From NCBI GenBank assembly GCA_036785325.1, contig JAXIVH010000006.1:50001-114000 (forward strand): a stretch of 64,000 nt of DNA. Direction: 5' to 3'. The notes under the pieces are model-generated. The model had not been told where the DNA came from. It did not search any database and saw nothing but the letters and a program-made list of their open reading frames with translations. The translations under genes and the position numbers were made by a program. The stretch is from Urophycis tenuis. Lineage: Eukaryota > Chordata > Actinopteri > Gadiformes > Phycidae. This document shows, one piece after another, positions 1 through 10,010 of this stretch; within the stretch, counting starts at the first letter, position 1; each line of letters begins with the position of its first letter.

Positions 1-2345
1 AATCATAAAAGACCCCACCCCCATCACTGAGCCAGGATCGGAAATTTCTAGCCACCTCGGGTCTGGGCTTTATAAAAAAAAAATAAAAAAAATAAAATCA
101 CAACAGACCCCCCCCCCCCATCACTGAGCCAGGATTGGAACTTTCTAGCCACCCCGGGTGTGGGCTTTATAAAAAAATAATAAAAAAAACAAATTCATAA
201 CAGACCCCCCCATTACTGAGCCAGGATTGGAAATGACTAGCCACCCCGGATGTGGGCTTTATAAAAAAATAAAAAAAATAAAAAATCACAACAGACCCCC
301 CCACCCATCACTGAGGCAGGATTGGAAATTTCTAGCCACCCCGAGTGTGGGCATTATAAAAAAAAATAAAAAATTATATTAAAAAAAAAATAAAAAAATC
401 ATAACAGACCCCCCCCCATCACTGAGCCAGGATTGGAAATTTCTAGCCACCCCGGGTGTGGGCTTTATAAAAAATAAAAAAAATAAAAATCATAACAGAC
501 CCCACCCCCATCACTGAGCCAGGATTGGAAATTTCTAGCCACCCGGGTGTGGGCTTTATAAAAAAAAAAAAAAAAAATCATAACAGACCCCCCCCCCCAT
601 CACTGAGCCAGGATTGGAAATTTCTAGCCACCCCGGGTGTGGGCTTTATAAAAAAAAAATGAAAAAAAAAAATCATAACAGACCCCCCCCCCATTACTGA
701 GCCAGGATTGGAAATTTCTAGCCACCCCGGGGGTAGGCTTTATAAAAAAAAATAATAATAAATAAAAATCACAACAGACCCCCCCCCCCCCCCCATCACT
801 GAGGCAGGATTGGAAATTTCTAGCCTCCTCGGGTGTGGGCTTTATACAAAAAATAATAAAATAAAATAAAATAAAAAATTAAAAAATAAAAATTCATAAC
901 AGACCCCCCCCCCCATCACTGAGCCAGGATTGGAAATTTCTAGCCAGCCCGGGTGTGGGCTTTATAAAAAAAAAAAAAAAAAAAAAAATCATAAAAGACC
1001 CCACCCCCATCACTGAGCCAGGATCGGAAATTTCTAGCCACCTCGGGTGTGGGCTTTATGAAAAAATAAAAAATAAAATCATAACAGACCCCCCCCCCCC
1101 CTTCACTGAGCCAGGATTGGAAATTTCCAGCCCGCCGGGTGTGGGCTTTATAAAAAAAAAAAAAAAAAAAAATCATAACAGACCCCCCCCCACCCCCATC
1201 ACTGAGCCAGGATTGGGAATTTCTAGCCACCCCGGGTGTGGGCTTTATAAAAAAATAATAAAAAAAACAAATTCATAACAGACCCCCCCCATTACTGAGC
1301 CAGGATTGGAAATGTCTAGCAACCCCGGGTGTGGGCTTTATTAAAATAAAATAATAATAAAAAATCACAACAGACCCCCCCCCCCCCCCCCCATCACTGA
1401 GGCAGGATTGGAAATTTCTAGCCTCCTCGGGTGTGGGCTTTATACAAAAAATAATAAAATAAAATAAAATAAAAAAAAAAAATAAAAAAATTCATAACAG
1501 ACCCCCCCCCCATCACTGAGCCAGGATTGGAAATTTCTAGCCACCCCGGGGGTGGGCTTTATAAAAAAAAAAATAATAATAAAAAATCACAACAGACCCC
1601 CCCGCATCACTGAGCCAGGATTGGAACTTTATAGCCACCCCGGGTGTGGGCTTCATAAAAAAAAAAAAAAAAAATCATAACAGACCCCCCCCACCCCCAT
1701 CACTGAGCCAGGATTGGAAATTTCTAGCCATCCCGGGTGTGGGCTTTATAAAAAAATAAATAATAAAATCATAACAGACCCCCCCCCCCTTCACTGAGCC
1801 AGGATTGGAAATTTCTAGCCACCCCGGGTGTGGGCTTTATAAAAAAAAAAAAAAAAAAAAAAATCATAAAAGACCCCACCCCCATCACTGAGCCAGGATC
1901 GGAAATTTCTAGCCACCTCGGGTCTGGGCTTTATAAAAAAAAAATAAAAAAAATAAAATCTCAACAGAGCCCCCCCCCCCATCACTGAGCCAGGATTGGA
2001 AATGACTAGCCACCCCGGGTGTGGGCTTTATAAAAAAATAAAAAAAATAAAATATCACAACAGACCCCCACACCCATCACTGAGGCAGGATTGGGAATTT
2101 CTAGCCACCCCGAGTGTGGGCATTATAAAAAAAAATAAAAAATTATATTAAAAAAAAAAAAAAAAAATCATAACAGACCCCCCCCCATCACTGAGCCAGG
2201 ATTGGACATTTCTAGCCACCCCGGGTGTGGGCTTTATAAAAAATAAAAAAAATAAAAATCATAACAGACCCCACCCCCATCACTGAGCCAGGATTGGAAA
2301 TTTCTAGCCACCCGGGTGTGGGCTTTATAAAAAAAAAAAAAAAAA

Positions 2346-2443
2346 ATCATAACAGACCCCCCCCCCCCCCATCACTGAGCCAGGATTGGAAATTTCTAGC
2401 CACCCCGGGTGTGGGCTTTATAAAAAAAAAATGAAAAAAAAAA
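2346..2443 (+). repeat. Reference monomer (98 bp)
   Basis: A clean example of the unit. The leader ATCATAACAGA is at 2346-2356, a run of 14 C at 2357-2370, the core at 2371-2421, and the A-rich tail at 2422-2443. Within the core, GAGCCAGGATTGG lies near 2376-2388, TTTCTAGCC at 2393-2401, the CCCGGG palindrome at 2404-2409, GTGTGGGC just after it, and TTTATAAA at 2417-2424. Most length change between units comes from the C-run and the tail; the core varies mainly by substitutions and rare small deletions. Confidence 0.95.
2417..2424 (+). other. TATA-like block TTTATAAA at core-tail junction
   Basis: Almost every unit ends its core with CTTTATAAAA directly after the GGGTGTGGG or GGGGGTGGG block. 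The arrangement of a G-rich CACCC-type motif next to a TATA-like motif resembles a minimal promoter, but it may simply be where an A-rich tail joins the core. One class of units has CTTGATAAAA instead, which weakens the TATA match. There is no evidence of transcription here, so no promoter is called. Confidence 0.45.
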
Positions 2444-2950
2444 ATCATAACAGACCCCCCCCCCCCATTACTGAGCCAGGATTGGAAATGTGTAGCCACC
2501 CCGGGTGTGGGCTTGATAAAAAAAATAAAAAAATAAAAATCATAACAGACCCCCCCCCATCACAGAGCCAGGATTGGAAATTTCTAGCCACCCCGGGGGT
2601 GGGCTTTATAAAAAAAAATAATAATAATAAAAATCACAACAGACCCCCCCCCCCCCCATCACTGAGGCAGGATTGGAAATTTCTAGCCTCCTCGGGTGTG
2701 GGCTTTATACAAAAAATAATAAAATAAAATAAAATAAAAAATAAAAAAATAAAAATTCATAACAGACCCCCCCCCATCACTGAGCCAGGATTGGAAATTT
2801 CTAGCCAGCCCGGGTGTGGGCTTTATAAAAAAAAAAAAAAAAAAAAAAATCATAAAAGACCCCACCCCCATCACTGAGCCAGGATTGGAAATTTCTAGCC
2901 CGCCCGGGTGTGGGCTTTATAAAAAGAAAATTAAAAAAATAAAAATCATA

Positions 2951-4440
2951 ACAGACCCCACCCCCATCACAGAGCCAGGATTGGAAATTTCTAGCCACCC
3001 CGGGGGTGGGCTTTATAAAAAAAAAAAAAAAAAAAAATCATAACAGACCCCCCCCCACCCCCATCACTGAGCCAGGATTGGGAATTTCTAGCCACCCCGG
3101 GTGTGGGCTTTATAAAAAAATAATAAAAAAAACAAATTCATAACAGACCCCCCCCATTACTGAGCCAGGATTGGAAATGTCTAGCAACCCCGGGTGTGGG
3201 CTTTATTAAAATAAAATAATAATAAAAAATCATAACAGACCCCCCCCCCATCACAGAGCCAGGAATGGAAATTTCTAGCCACCCCGGGGGTGGGCTTTAT
3301 AAAAAAATAATAAAAAAAACAAATTCATAACAGACCCCCCCCATTACTGAGCCAGGATTGGAAATGTCTAGCAACCCCGGGTGTGGGCTTTATTAAAATA
3401 AAATAATAATAAAAAATCATAACAGACCCCCCCCCATCACAGAGCCAGGAATGGAAATTTCTAGCCACCCCGGGGGTGGGCTTTATAACAAAAAACAAAA
3501 ATTAAAAAAAATCACAACAGACCCCCCCGCATCACTGAGCCAGGATTGGAACTTTCTAGCCACCCCGGGTGTGGGCTTAATAAAAAAAAAAAAAAAAAAA
3601 ATCATAACAGACCCCCCCCCCACCCCCATCACTGAGCCAGGATTGGAAATTTCTAGCCACCCGGGTGTGGGCTTTATAAAAAAATAAAAAATAAAATCAT
3701 AACAGACCCCCCCCCCCCCTTCACTGAGCCAGGATTGGAAATTTCTAGCCCGCCCGGGTGTGGGCTTTATAAAAAGAAAATTAAAAAAATAAAAATCATA
3801 ACAGACCCCACCCCCATCACAGAGCCAGGATTGGAAATTTCTAGCCACCCCGGGGGTGGGCTTTATAAAAAATAAAAAAAATAAAAATCATAACAGACCC
3901 CCCCCCACCCCCATCACTGAGCCAGGATTGGGAATTTCTAGCCACCCCGGGTGTGGGCTTTATAAAAAAATAATAAAAAAAACAAATTCATAACAGACCC
4001 CCCCCATTACTGAGCCAGGATTGGAAATGTCTAGCAACCCCGGGTGTGGGCTTTATTAAAATAAAATAATAATAAAAAATCATAACAGACCCCCCCCCCA
4101 TCACAGAGCCAGGAATGGAAATTTCTAGCCACCCCGGGGGTGGGCTTTATAAAAAAAAAAATAAAAAAAAAATCACAACAGACCCCCCCCCCCCATCACT
4201 GAGCCAGGATTGGAAATTTCTAGCCACCCCGGGGGTGGGCTTTATAAAAAAAATAATAAAAAAAACAAATTCATAACAGACCCCCCCCATTACTGAGCCA
4301 GGATTGGAAATGTCTAGCAACCCCGGGTGTGGGCTTTATTAAAATAAAATAATAATAAAAAATCATAACAGACCCCGCCCCCCCATCACTGAGGCAGGAT
4401 TGGAAATTTCTAGCCACACCGGGTGTGGGCTTTATAAAAA
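2951..4440 (+). repeat. Dimer family with AGGAATGG and TTATTAAAATAAAA variants
   Basis: A two-unit block (tail ending aaaacaaattc, ATTACTGAG core with TCTAGCAACCCC, tail starting ttaaaataaaa, then a CACAGAGCCAGGAATGG core) occurs at about 3133, 3320 and 3983, with a partial copy at 4266. The first two are 187 bp apart and nearly identical. Related copies without the AGGAATGG variant lie near 1267, 16157, 42061, 57076 and 57456. The AGCCCGCCCGGG unit with a gaaaattaaaa tail occurs at about 2898, 3747 and again at 15823, linking this region to the one at 15.8 kb. Confidence 0.85.
3279..3293. other. Dyad in the GGGGG class of monomer core
   Basis: In units with five G after the CCCC, the core reads CCACCCC, one G, then GGGGTGG: a perfect 7-bp inverted repeat around a single base. 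The other main class (CCCCGGGTGTGGG) keeps only CCCGGG, or a 10-bp palindrome CACCCGGGTG when one C is missing (for example near 541-552). The dyad recurs throughout the array. It could form a short hairpin or be a symmetric protein-binding site; neither is shown by the sequence. Confidence 0.8.
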
Positions 4441-5640
4441 AAATAATACAATTATTAAAAAAAAAAAAAAAAAAAAATCATAACAGACCCCCCCCCCCCA
4501 TCACAGAGCCAGGAATGGAAATTTCTAGCCACCCCGGGGGTGGGCTTTATAAAAAAAAAAAAAAAAATCATAACAGACCCCCCCCCATCACTGAGACAGG
4601 ATTGGAAATTTCTAGCCACCCGGGTGTGGGCTTAATAAAAAAAAAAAAAAAAAATCATAACAGACCCCCCCCCATCACTGAGACAGGATTGGAAATTTCT
4701 AGCCACCCCGGGTGTGGGCTTTATAAAAAAAAAATGGAAAAAAAAAATTAATAACAGACCCCCCACATTACTGAGCCAGGATTGGAAATTTCTAGCCACC
4801 CGGGTGTGGGCTTAATAAAAAAAAAAAAAAAAAATCATAACAGACCCCCCCCCCCATCACTGAGACAGGATTGGAAATTTCTAGCCACCCCGGGTGTGGG
4901 CTTTATAAAAAAAAAATGGAAAAAAAAAAATCATAACAGACCTCCCACATTACTGAGCCAGGATTGGAAATGTCTAGCCACCCCGGGTGTGGGCTTGATA
5001 AAAAAAAAAAAAAAAAAAAATCATAACAGACCCCCCCCCTTCACAGAGCCAGGATTGGAAATTTCTAGCCACCCCAGGTGTGGGCTTTATAAAAAAATAA
5101 ATAAAAAAAAAATCATAAAAGACCCCCCCTCCCCCCATCACTGAGCCAGGATTGGAAATTTCTAGCCACCCCGGGTGTGGGCTTTATAAAAAAAAATAAA
5201 AAAAAATCATAACAGACCCAACCCCCATCACTGAGCCAGGATTGGAAATGTTTAGCAACCCCGGGTGTGGGCTTTATAAAAAAATTATAAAAAAAACAAA
5301 TTCTTAACAGACCCCCCCGATTACTGAGCCAGGATTGGAAATGTCTAGCCACCCTGGGTGTGGGCTTTATAAACAAATATAAAAAAATAAAAAATCATAA
5401 CAGACCCCACCCCCATCACAGAGTCAGGATTGGAAATTTCTAGCCACCCCAGGGGTGGGCTTTATAAAAAAAAAAAAAAAAAAAAAAAAATCACAACAGA
5501 CCCCCCCCCCCCCCCATCACTGAGCCAGGATTGGAACTTTCTAGCCACCCCGGGTGTGGGCTTTATAAAAAAATAATAAAAAAAACAAATTCATAACAGA
5601 CCCCCCCCATTACTGAGCCAGGATTGGGAATTTCTAGCCA
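4441..5640 (+). repeat. Unit block with AATGGAAAA tails, dimer duplicated
   Basis: Two-unit blocks (a GGGCTTAATAAAA unit followed by a GAGACAGG unit whose tail contains ATGGAAAA) are repeated 182 bp apart, with ATGGAAAA at 4734 and 4916. The same pair of blocks, also 182 bp apart, recurs at 16610 and 16792, an offset of 11,876 bp. The rest of the stretch is ordinary mixed units. One A-run of 25 lies at 5466-5490. Apart from this I see only satellite. Confidence 0.85.
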
Positions 5641-6090
5641 CCCCGGGTGTGGGCTTTATAAAAAGAAAAAAAAAAATCACAAAAGACCCCGCCCCCCCAA
5701 TCATTGAGCCAGGATCGGAAATTTCTAGCCACCCCGGGTGTGGGCTTTATAAAAAAAAATAAAAATAAATAAAAATCATAACAGACCCCCCCCCCCCTCC
5801 AATACTGAGCCAGGATTGGAAATTTCTAGCCACCCAGGGTGTGGGTTTTCTAAAAAAAAAAAAAAAAATTAAAAAAAAAAATCATAACAGACCCCCCCCC
5901 CCCCCCCATTACTGAGCCAGGATTGGAAATGTCTAGCCACCCCGGGGGTGGGCTTTATAAAGAATAAAATAAAAATTAAAAAAAAATCATAACAGACCCC
6001 CCCCCCATCACTGAGGCAGGATTGGAAATTTATAGCCACCCCGGGGGTGGGCTTTATAAAAAAAAAAAAAAAAAAAAAAATCACAACAGA
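5641..6090 (+). repeat. Block shared with 18,640-19,060
   Basis: This run of about five units contains an aaaagaaaaaa tail, a cacaaaagac leader with CATCATTGAG or AATCATTGAG, a CCAATACTGAG unit and a core ending GGGTTTTCTAAAA in place of GGCTTTATAAAA. The same variants occur in the same order at about 18,640-19,060, an offset close to 13.0 kb. Related TTTTCTAAAA units recur at 58.6, 60.1, 60.3 and 61.8 kb. Confidence 0.8.
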
Positions 6091-7016
6091 CCCCCCCCCC
6101 CCCCATCACTGAGCCAGGATTGGAACTTTCTAGCCACCCCGGGTGTGGGCTTTATAAAAAAAATATAAAAAAAAATCATAACAGACCCCCCCCCCACCCC
6201 CATCACTGGAGCCAGGATTGGAAATTTCTAGCCACCCCGGGGGTGGGCTTTATAAAAAAATAATAAAAAAAACAAATTCATAACAGACCCCCCCCATTAC
6301 TGAGCCTGGATTGGAAATGTCTAGCCACCCCGGGTGTGGGCTTGATAAAAAAAATAAAATAATAAAAAATCATAACAGACAACCCCCCCATCACAGAGCC
6401 AGGATTGGAAATTTCTAGCCACCCCGGGGGTGGGCTTTATAAAAAAAAATAATAATAAAAAAATAACAACAGACCCCCCCCCCCCCCCATCACTGAGCCA
6501 GGATTGGAAATGTCTAGCCACCCCGGGTGTGGACTTGATAAAAAAAATAAAATAATAAAAAATCATAACAGACCCCCCCCCCCCCCCATCACTGAGACAG
6601 GATTGGAAATTTCTAGCCACCCCGGGTGTGGGCTTTATAAACAAATATAAAAAATAAAAAAATAATAACAGACCCCACCCCCATCACAGAGTCAGGATTG
6701 GAAATTTCTAGCCACCCCGGGGGTGGGCTTTATAAAAAAAAATAAAATAAAAAAAAATTCATAACAGACCCCCCCCCATTACTGAGCCAGGATTGGAAAT
6801 TTCTAGCCACCCGGGTGTGGGCTTTATAAAAAAAAAAAAAAAAAAAATCATAACAGACCCCCCCCCCCCCATCACTGAGCCAGGATTGGAAATTTCTAGC
6901 CACCCCGGTGTGGGCTTTATAAAATAAAATTAAAAATAAAAAATCATAACAGACACAACCCCCATCAATGTGCCAGGATCGGAAATTTCTAGCCACCCCG
7001 GGTGTGGGCTTTATAA
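6091..7016 (+). repeat. Mixed satellite units before the 7-kb series
   Basis: About nine units of several classes. A GAGCCTGG variant (near 6303) is shared only with units near 18,041 and 19,404, marking a distant copy of 6.2-6.5 kb at 17.9-18.2 and 19.3-19.5 kb. The last unit carries the agacacaaccccc leader and CATCAATGTGCC core that recurs near 8276, 9183 and 19862. Only satellite is present. Confidence 0.8.
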
Positions 7017-10010
7017 ACAAATATAAAAAATTAAAAAATCATAACAGACCCCACCCCCATCACAGAGTCAGGATTGGAAATTTCTAGCCACCCCGGGGGT
7101 GGGCTTTATAAAAAAATAATAAAAAAAACAAATTCATAACAGACCCCCCCCCATTACTGAGCCAGGATTGGAAATGTCTAGCCACCCCGGGTGTGGGCTT
7201 GATAAAAAAAATAAAATAATAAAAAATAATAACAGACCCCCCCCCCCCCCCCCCCCCCCCCATCACAGAGCCAGGATTGGAAATTTCTAGCCACCCCGGG
7301 GGTGGGCTCTATAAAAAACTAAAAAATAAATAAAATCACAACAGACCCCCCCCCCCCCCCATCACTGAGACAGGATTGGAAATTTCTAGCCACCCCGGGT
7401 GTGGGCTTTATAAAAAAAAATAATAAAATTATTTTAAAAAAAAATTAAAAAAATCATAACAGACCCCACACCCATCACTGAGCCAGGATTGGAAATTTCT
7501 AGCCACCCCGGGTGTGGGCTTTATAAACAAATATAAAAAATTAAAAAATCATAACAGACCCCACCCCCATCACAGAGTCAGGATTGGAAATTTCTAGCCA
7601 CCCCGGGGGTGGGCTTTATAAAAAAATAATAAAAAAAACAAATTCATAACAGACCCCCCCCCATTACTGAGCCAGGATTGGAAATGTCTAGCCACCCCGG
7701 GTGTGGGCTTGATAAAAAAAATAAAATAATAAAAAATCATAACAGACCCCCCCCCCCCCCCCCCCCCCCCCCCATCACAGAGCCAGGATTGGAAATTTCT
7801 AGCCACCCCGGGGGTGGGCTCTATAAAAAACTAAAAAATAAATAAAATCACAACAGACCCCCCCCCCCCCCCCATCACTGAGACAGGATTGGAAATTTCT
7901 AGCCACCCCGGGTGTGGGCTTTATAAAAAAAAATAATAAAATTATTTTAAAAAAAAATTAAAAAAATCATAACAGACCCCACACCCATCACTGAGCCAGG
8001 ATTGGAAATTTCTAGCCACCCCGGGTCTGGGCTTTATAAAAAACAAAAAAAACAAAAATCATAACAGACCCCACCCCCATCACTGAGCCAGGATTGGAAA
8101 TTTCTAGCCACCCCGGGTGTGGGCTTTATAAAACAAACAAACAAAAAAAATCATAACAGACCCCCCCCCCCCCCATCACTGAGCCAGGATTGGAAATTTC
8201 TAGCCACCCCGGGTGTGGGCTTTATAAAAAAAAATAATAAAATTATTTTAAAAAAAAATTAAAAAAATCATAACAGACACAACCCCCATCAATGTGCCAG
8301 GATCGGAAATTTCTAGCCACCCCGGGTGTGGGCTTTATAAACAAATATAAAAAATTAAAAAATCATAACAGACCCCACCCCCATCACAGAGTCAGGATTG
8401 GAAATTTCTAGCCACCCCGGGGGTGGGCTTTATAAAAAAATAATAAAAAAAACAAATTCATAACAGACCCCCCCCCATTACTGAGCCAGGATTGGAAATG
8501 TCTAGCCACCCCGGGTGTGGGCTTGATAAAAAAAATAAAATAATAAAAAATCATAACAGACCCCCCCCCCCCCCCCCCCCCCCCCATCACAGAGCCAGGA
8601 TTGGAAATTTCTAGCCACCCCGGGGGTGGGCTCTATAAAAAACTAAAAAATAAATAAAATCACAACAGACCCCCCCCCCCCCCCATCACTGAGACAGGAT
8701 TGGAAATTTCTAGCCACCCCGGGTGTGGGCTTTATAAAAAAAAATAATAAAATTATTTTAAAAAAAAATTAAAAAAATCATAACAGACCCCACACCCATC
8801 ACTGAGCCAGGATTGGAAATTTCTAGCCACCCCGGGTCTGGGCTTTATAAAAAACAAAAAAAACAAAAATCATAACAGACCCCACCCCCATCACTGAGCC
8901 AGGATTGGAAATTTCTAGCCACCCCGGGTGTGGGCTTTATAAAACAAACAAACAAAAAAAATCATAACAGACCCCATCCCCATCACTGAGCCAGGATTGG
9001 AAATTTCTAGCCACCCGGGTGTGGGCTTTATAAAAAATAAAAATAAAAAAATCATAACAGACCCCCCCCCCCCCCCCCCCCATCACTGAGCCAGGATTGG
9101 AAATTTCTAGCCACCCCGGGTGTGGGCTTTATAAAAAAAAATAATAAAATTATTTTAAAAAAAAATTAAAAAAATCATAACAGACACAACCCCCATCAAT
9201 GTGCCAGGATCGGAAATTTCTAGCCACCCCGGGTGTGGGCTTTATAAACAAATATAAAAAATTAAAAAATCATAACAGACCCCACCCCCATCACAGAGTC
9301 AGGATTGGAAATTTCTAGCCACCCCGGGGGTGGGCTTTATAAAAAAATAATAAAAAAAACAAATTCATAACAGACCCCCCCCCATTACTGAGCCAGGATT
9401 GGAAATGTCTAGCCACCCCGGGTGTGGGCTTGATAAAAAAAATAAAATAATAAAAAATCATAACAGACCCCCCCCCCCCCCCCCCCCCCCCCCCCATCAC
9501 AGAGCCAGGATTGGAAATTTCTAGCCACCCCGGGGGTGGGCTCTATAAAAAACTAAAAAATAAATAAAATCACAACAGACCCCCCCCCCCCCCCCCATCA
9601 CTGAGACAGGATTGGAAATTTCTAGCCACCCCGGGTGTGGGCTTTATAAAAAAAAATAATAAAATTATTTTAAAAAAAAATTAAAAAAATCATAACAGAC
9701 CCCACACCCATCACTGAGCCAGGATTGGAAATTTCTGGCCACCCCGGGTCTGGGCTTTATAAAAAACAAAAAAAACAAAAATCATAACAGACCCCACCCC
9801 CATCACTGAGCCAGGATTGGAAATTTCTAGCCACCCCGGGTGTGGGCTTTATAAAACAAACAAACAAAAAAAATCATAACAGACCCCATCCCCATCACTG
9901 AGCCAGGATTGGAAATTTCTAGCCACCCGGGTGTGGGCTTTATAAAAAATAAAAATAAAAAAATCATAACAGACCCCCCCCCCCCCCCCCCCCATCACTG
10001 AGCCAGGATT
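7017..10010 (+). repeat. Growing higher-order series of 5, 8 and 9 units
   Basis: Successive copies start with the same acaaatataaaaa tail at 7017, 7525, 8340 and 9247, so copy lengths are 508, 815 and 907 bp, plus a fourth copy running to about 10,010. All share the first five units, including a long C-run unit (about 20-25 C), the ctataaaaaactaa tail, and an aaaattatttt tail. Copies two to four add units with GGGTCTGGGC, aaacaaaaaaaacaaa and aaacaaacaaacaaa tails. Copies three and four add one more, with CCCCATCCCCATC. The near identity of copies three and four indicates very recent duplication. Confidence 0.92.

Larger units (their letters stand above)
1..2950 (+). repeat. Higher-order block, about 1.86-kb period
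   Basis: The unit series starting at 1 (cataaaagac leader, GAGCCAGGATCGG, CCTCGGGTCTGGGC) restarts at 1861. Shared private features follow in the same order: a GAGTGTGGGCATTATA core (near 353 and 2113), an aattatattaaa tail (near 370 and 2131), an AAATGAAAA tail (near 657 and 2429), and the tatacaaaaaataa tail (843 and 2706). A third, partial copy begins near 985 and carries the same tail at 1441. The second copy lacks two units near 1980, where two monomers are fused, and gains others near 2500-2600. Confidence 0.85.

Noticed and set aside
2371..2424. CENP-B box in the core
   Set aside because: The required TTCG and CGGG spacing pattern (NTTCGNNNNANNCGGGN) is not present on either strand; CGGG alone occurs in the dyad.
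2371..2424. Functional tRNA gene or active SINE
   Set aside because: A-box-like and B-box-like words are in the wrong order and spacing, no cloverleaf can be drawn, and a T-run follows closely. Kept only as a possible relic.
2417..2443. Poly-A tails as evidence for hundreds of separate retroposon insertions
   Set aside because: There are no target-site duplications or unique sequence between copies; the head-to-tail order and shared multi-unit variants show tandem amplification.
2422..2460. Yeast-type replication origin (ARS consensus) in the T-rich minus strand
   Set aside because: The tail plus leader gives TTTTATGATTTT-like words that do not meet the 11-base consensus consistently, and the host is unknown.
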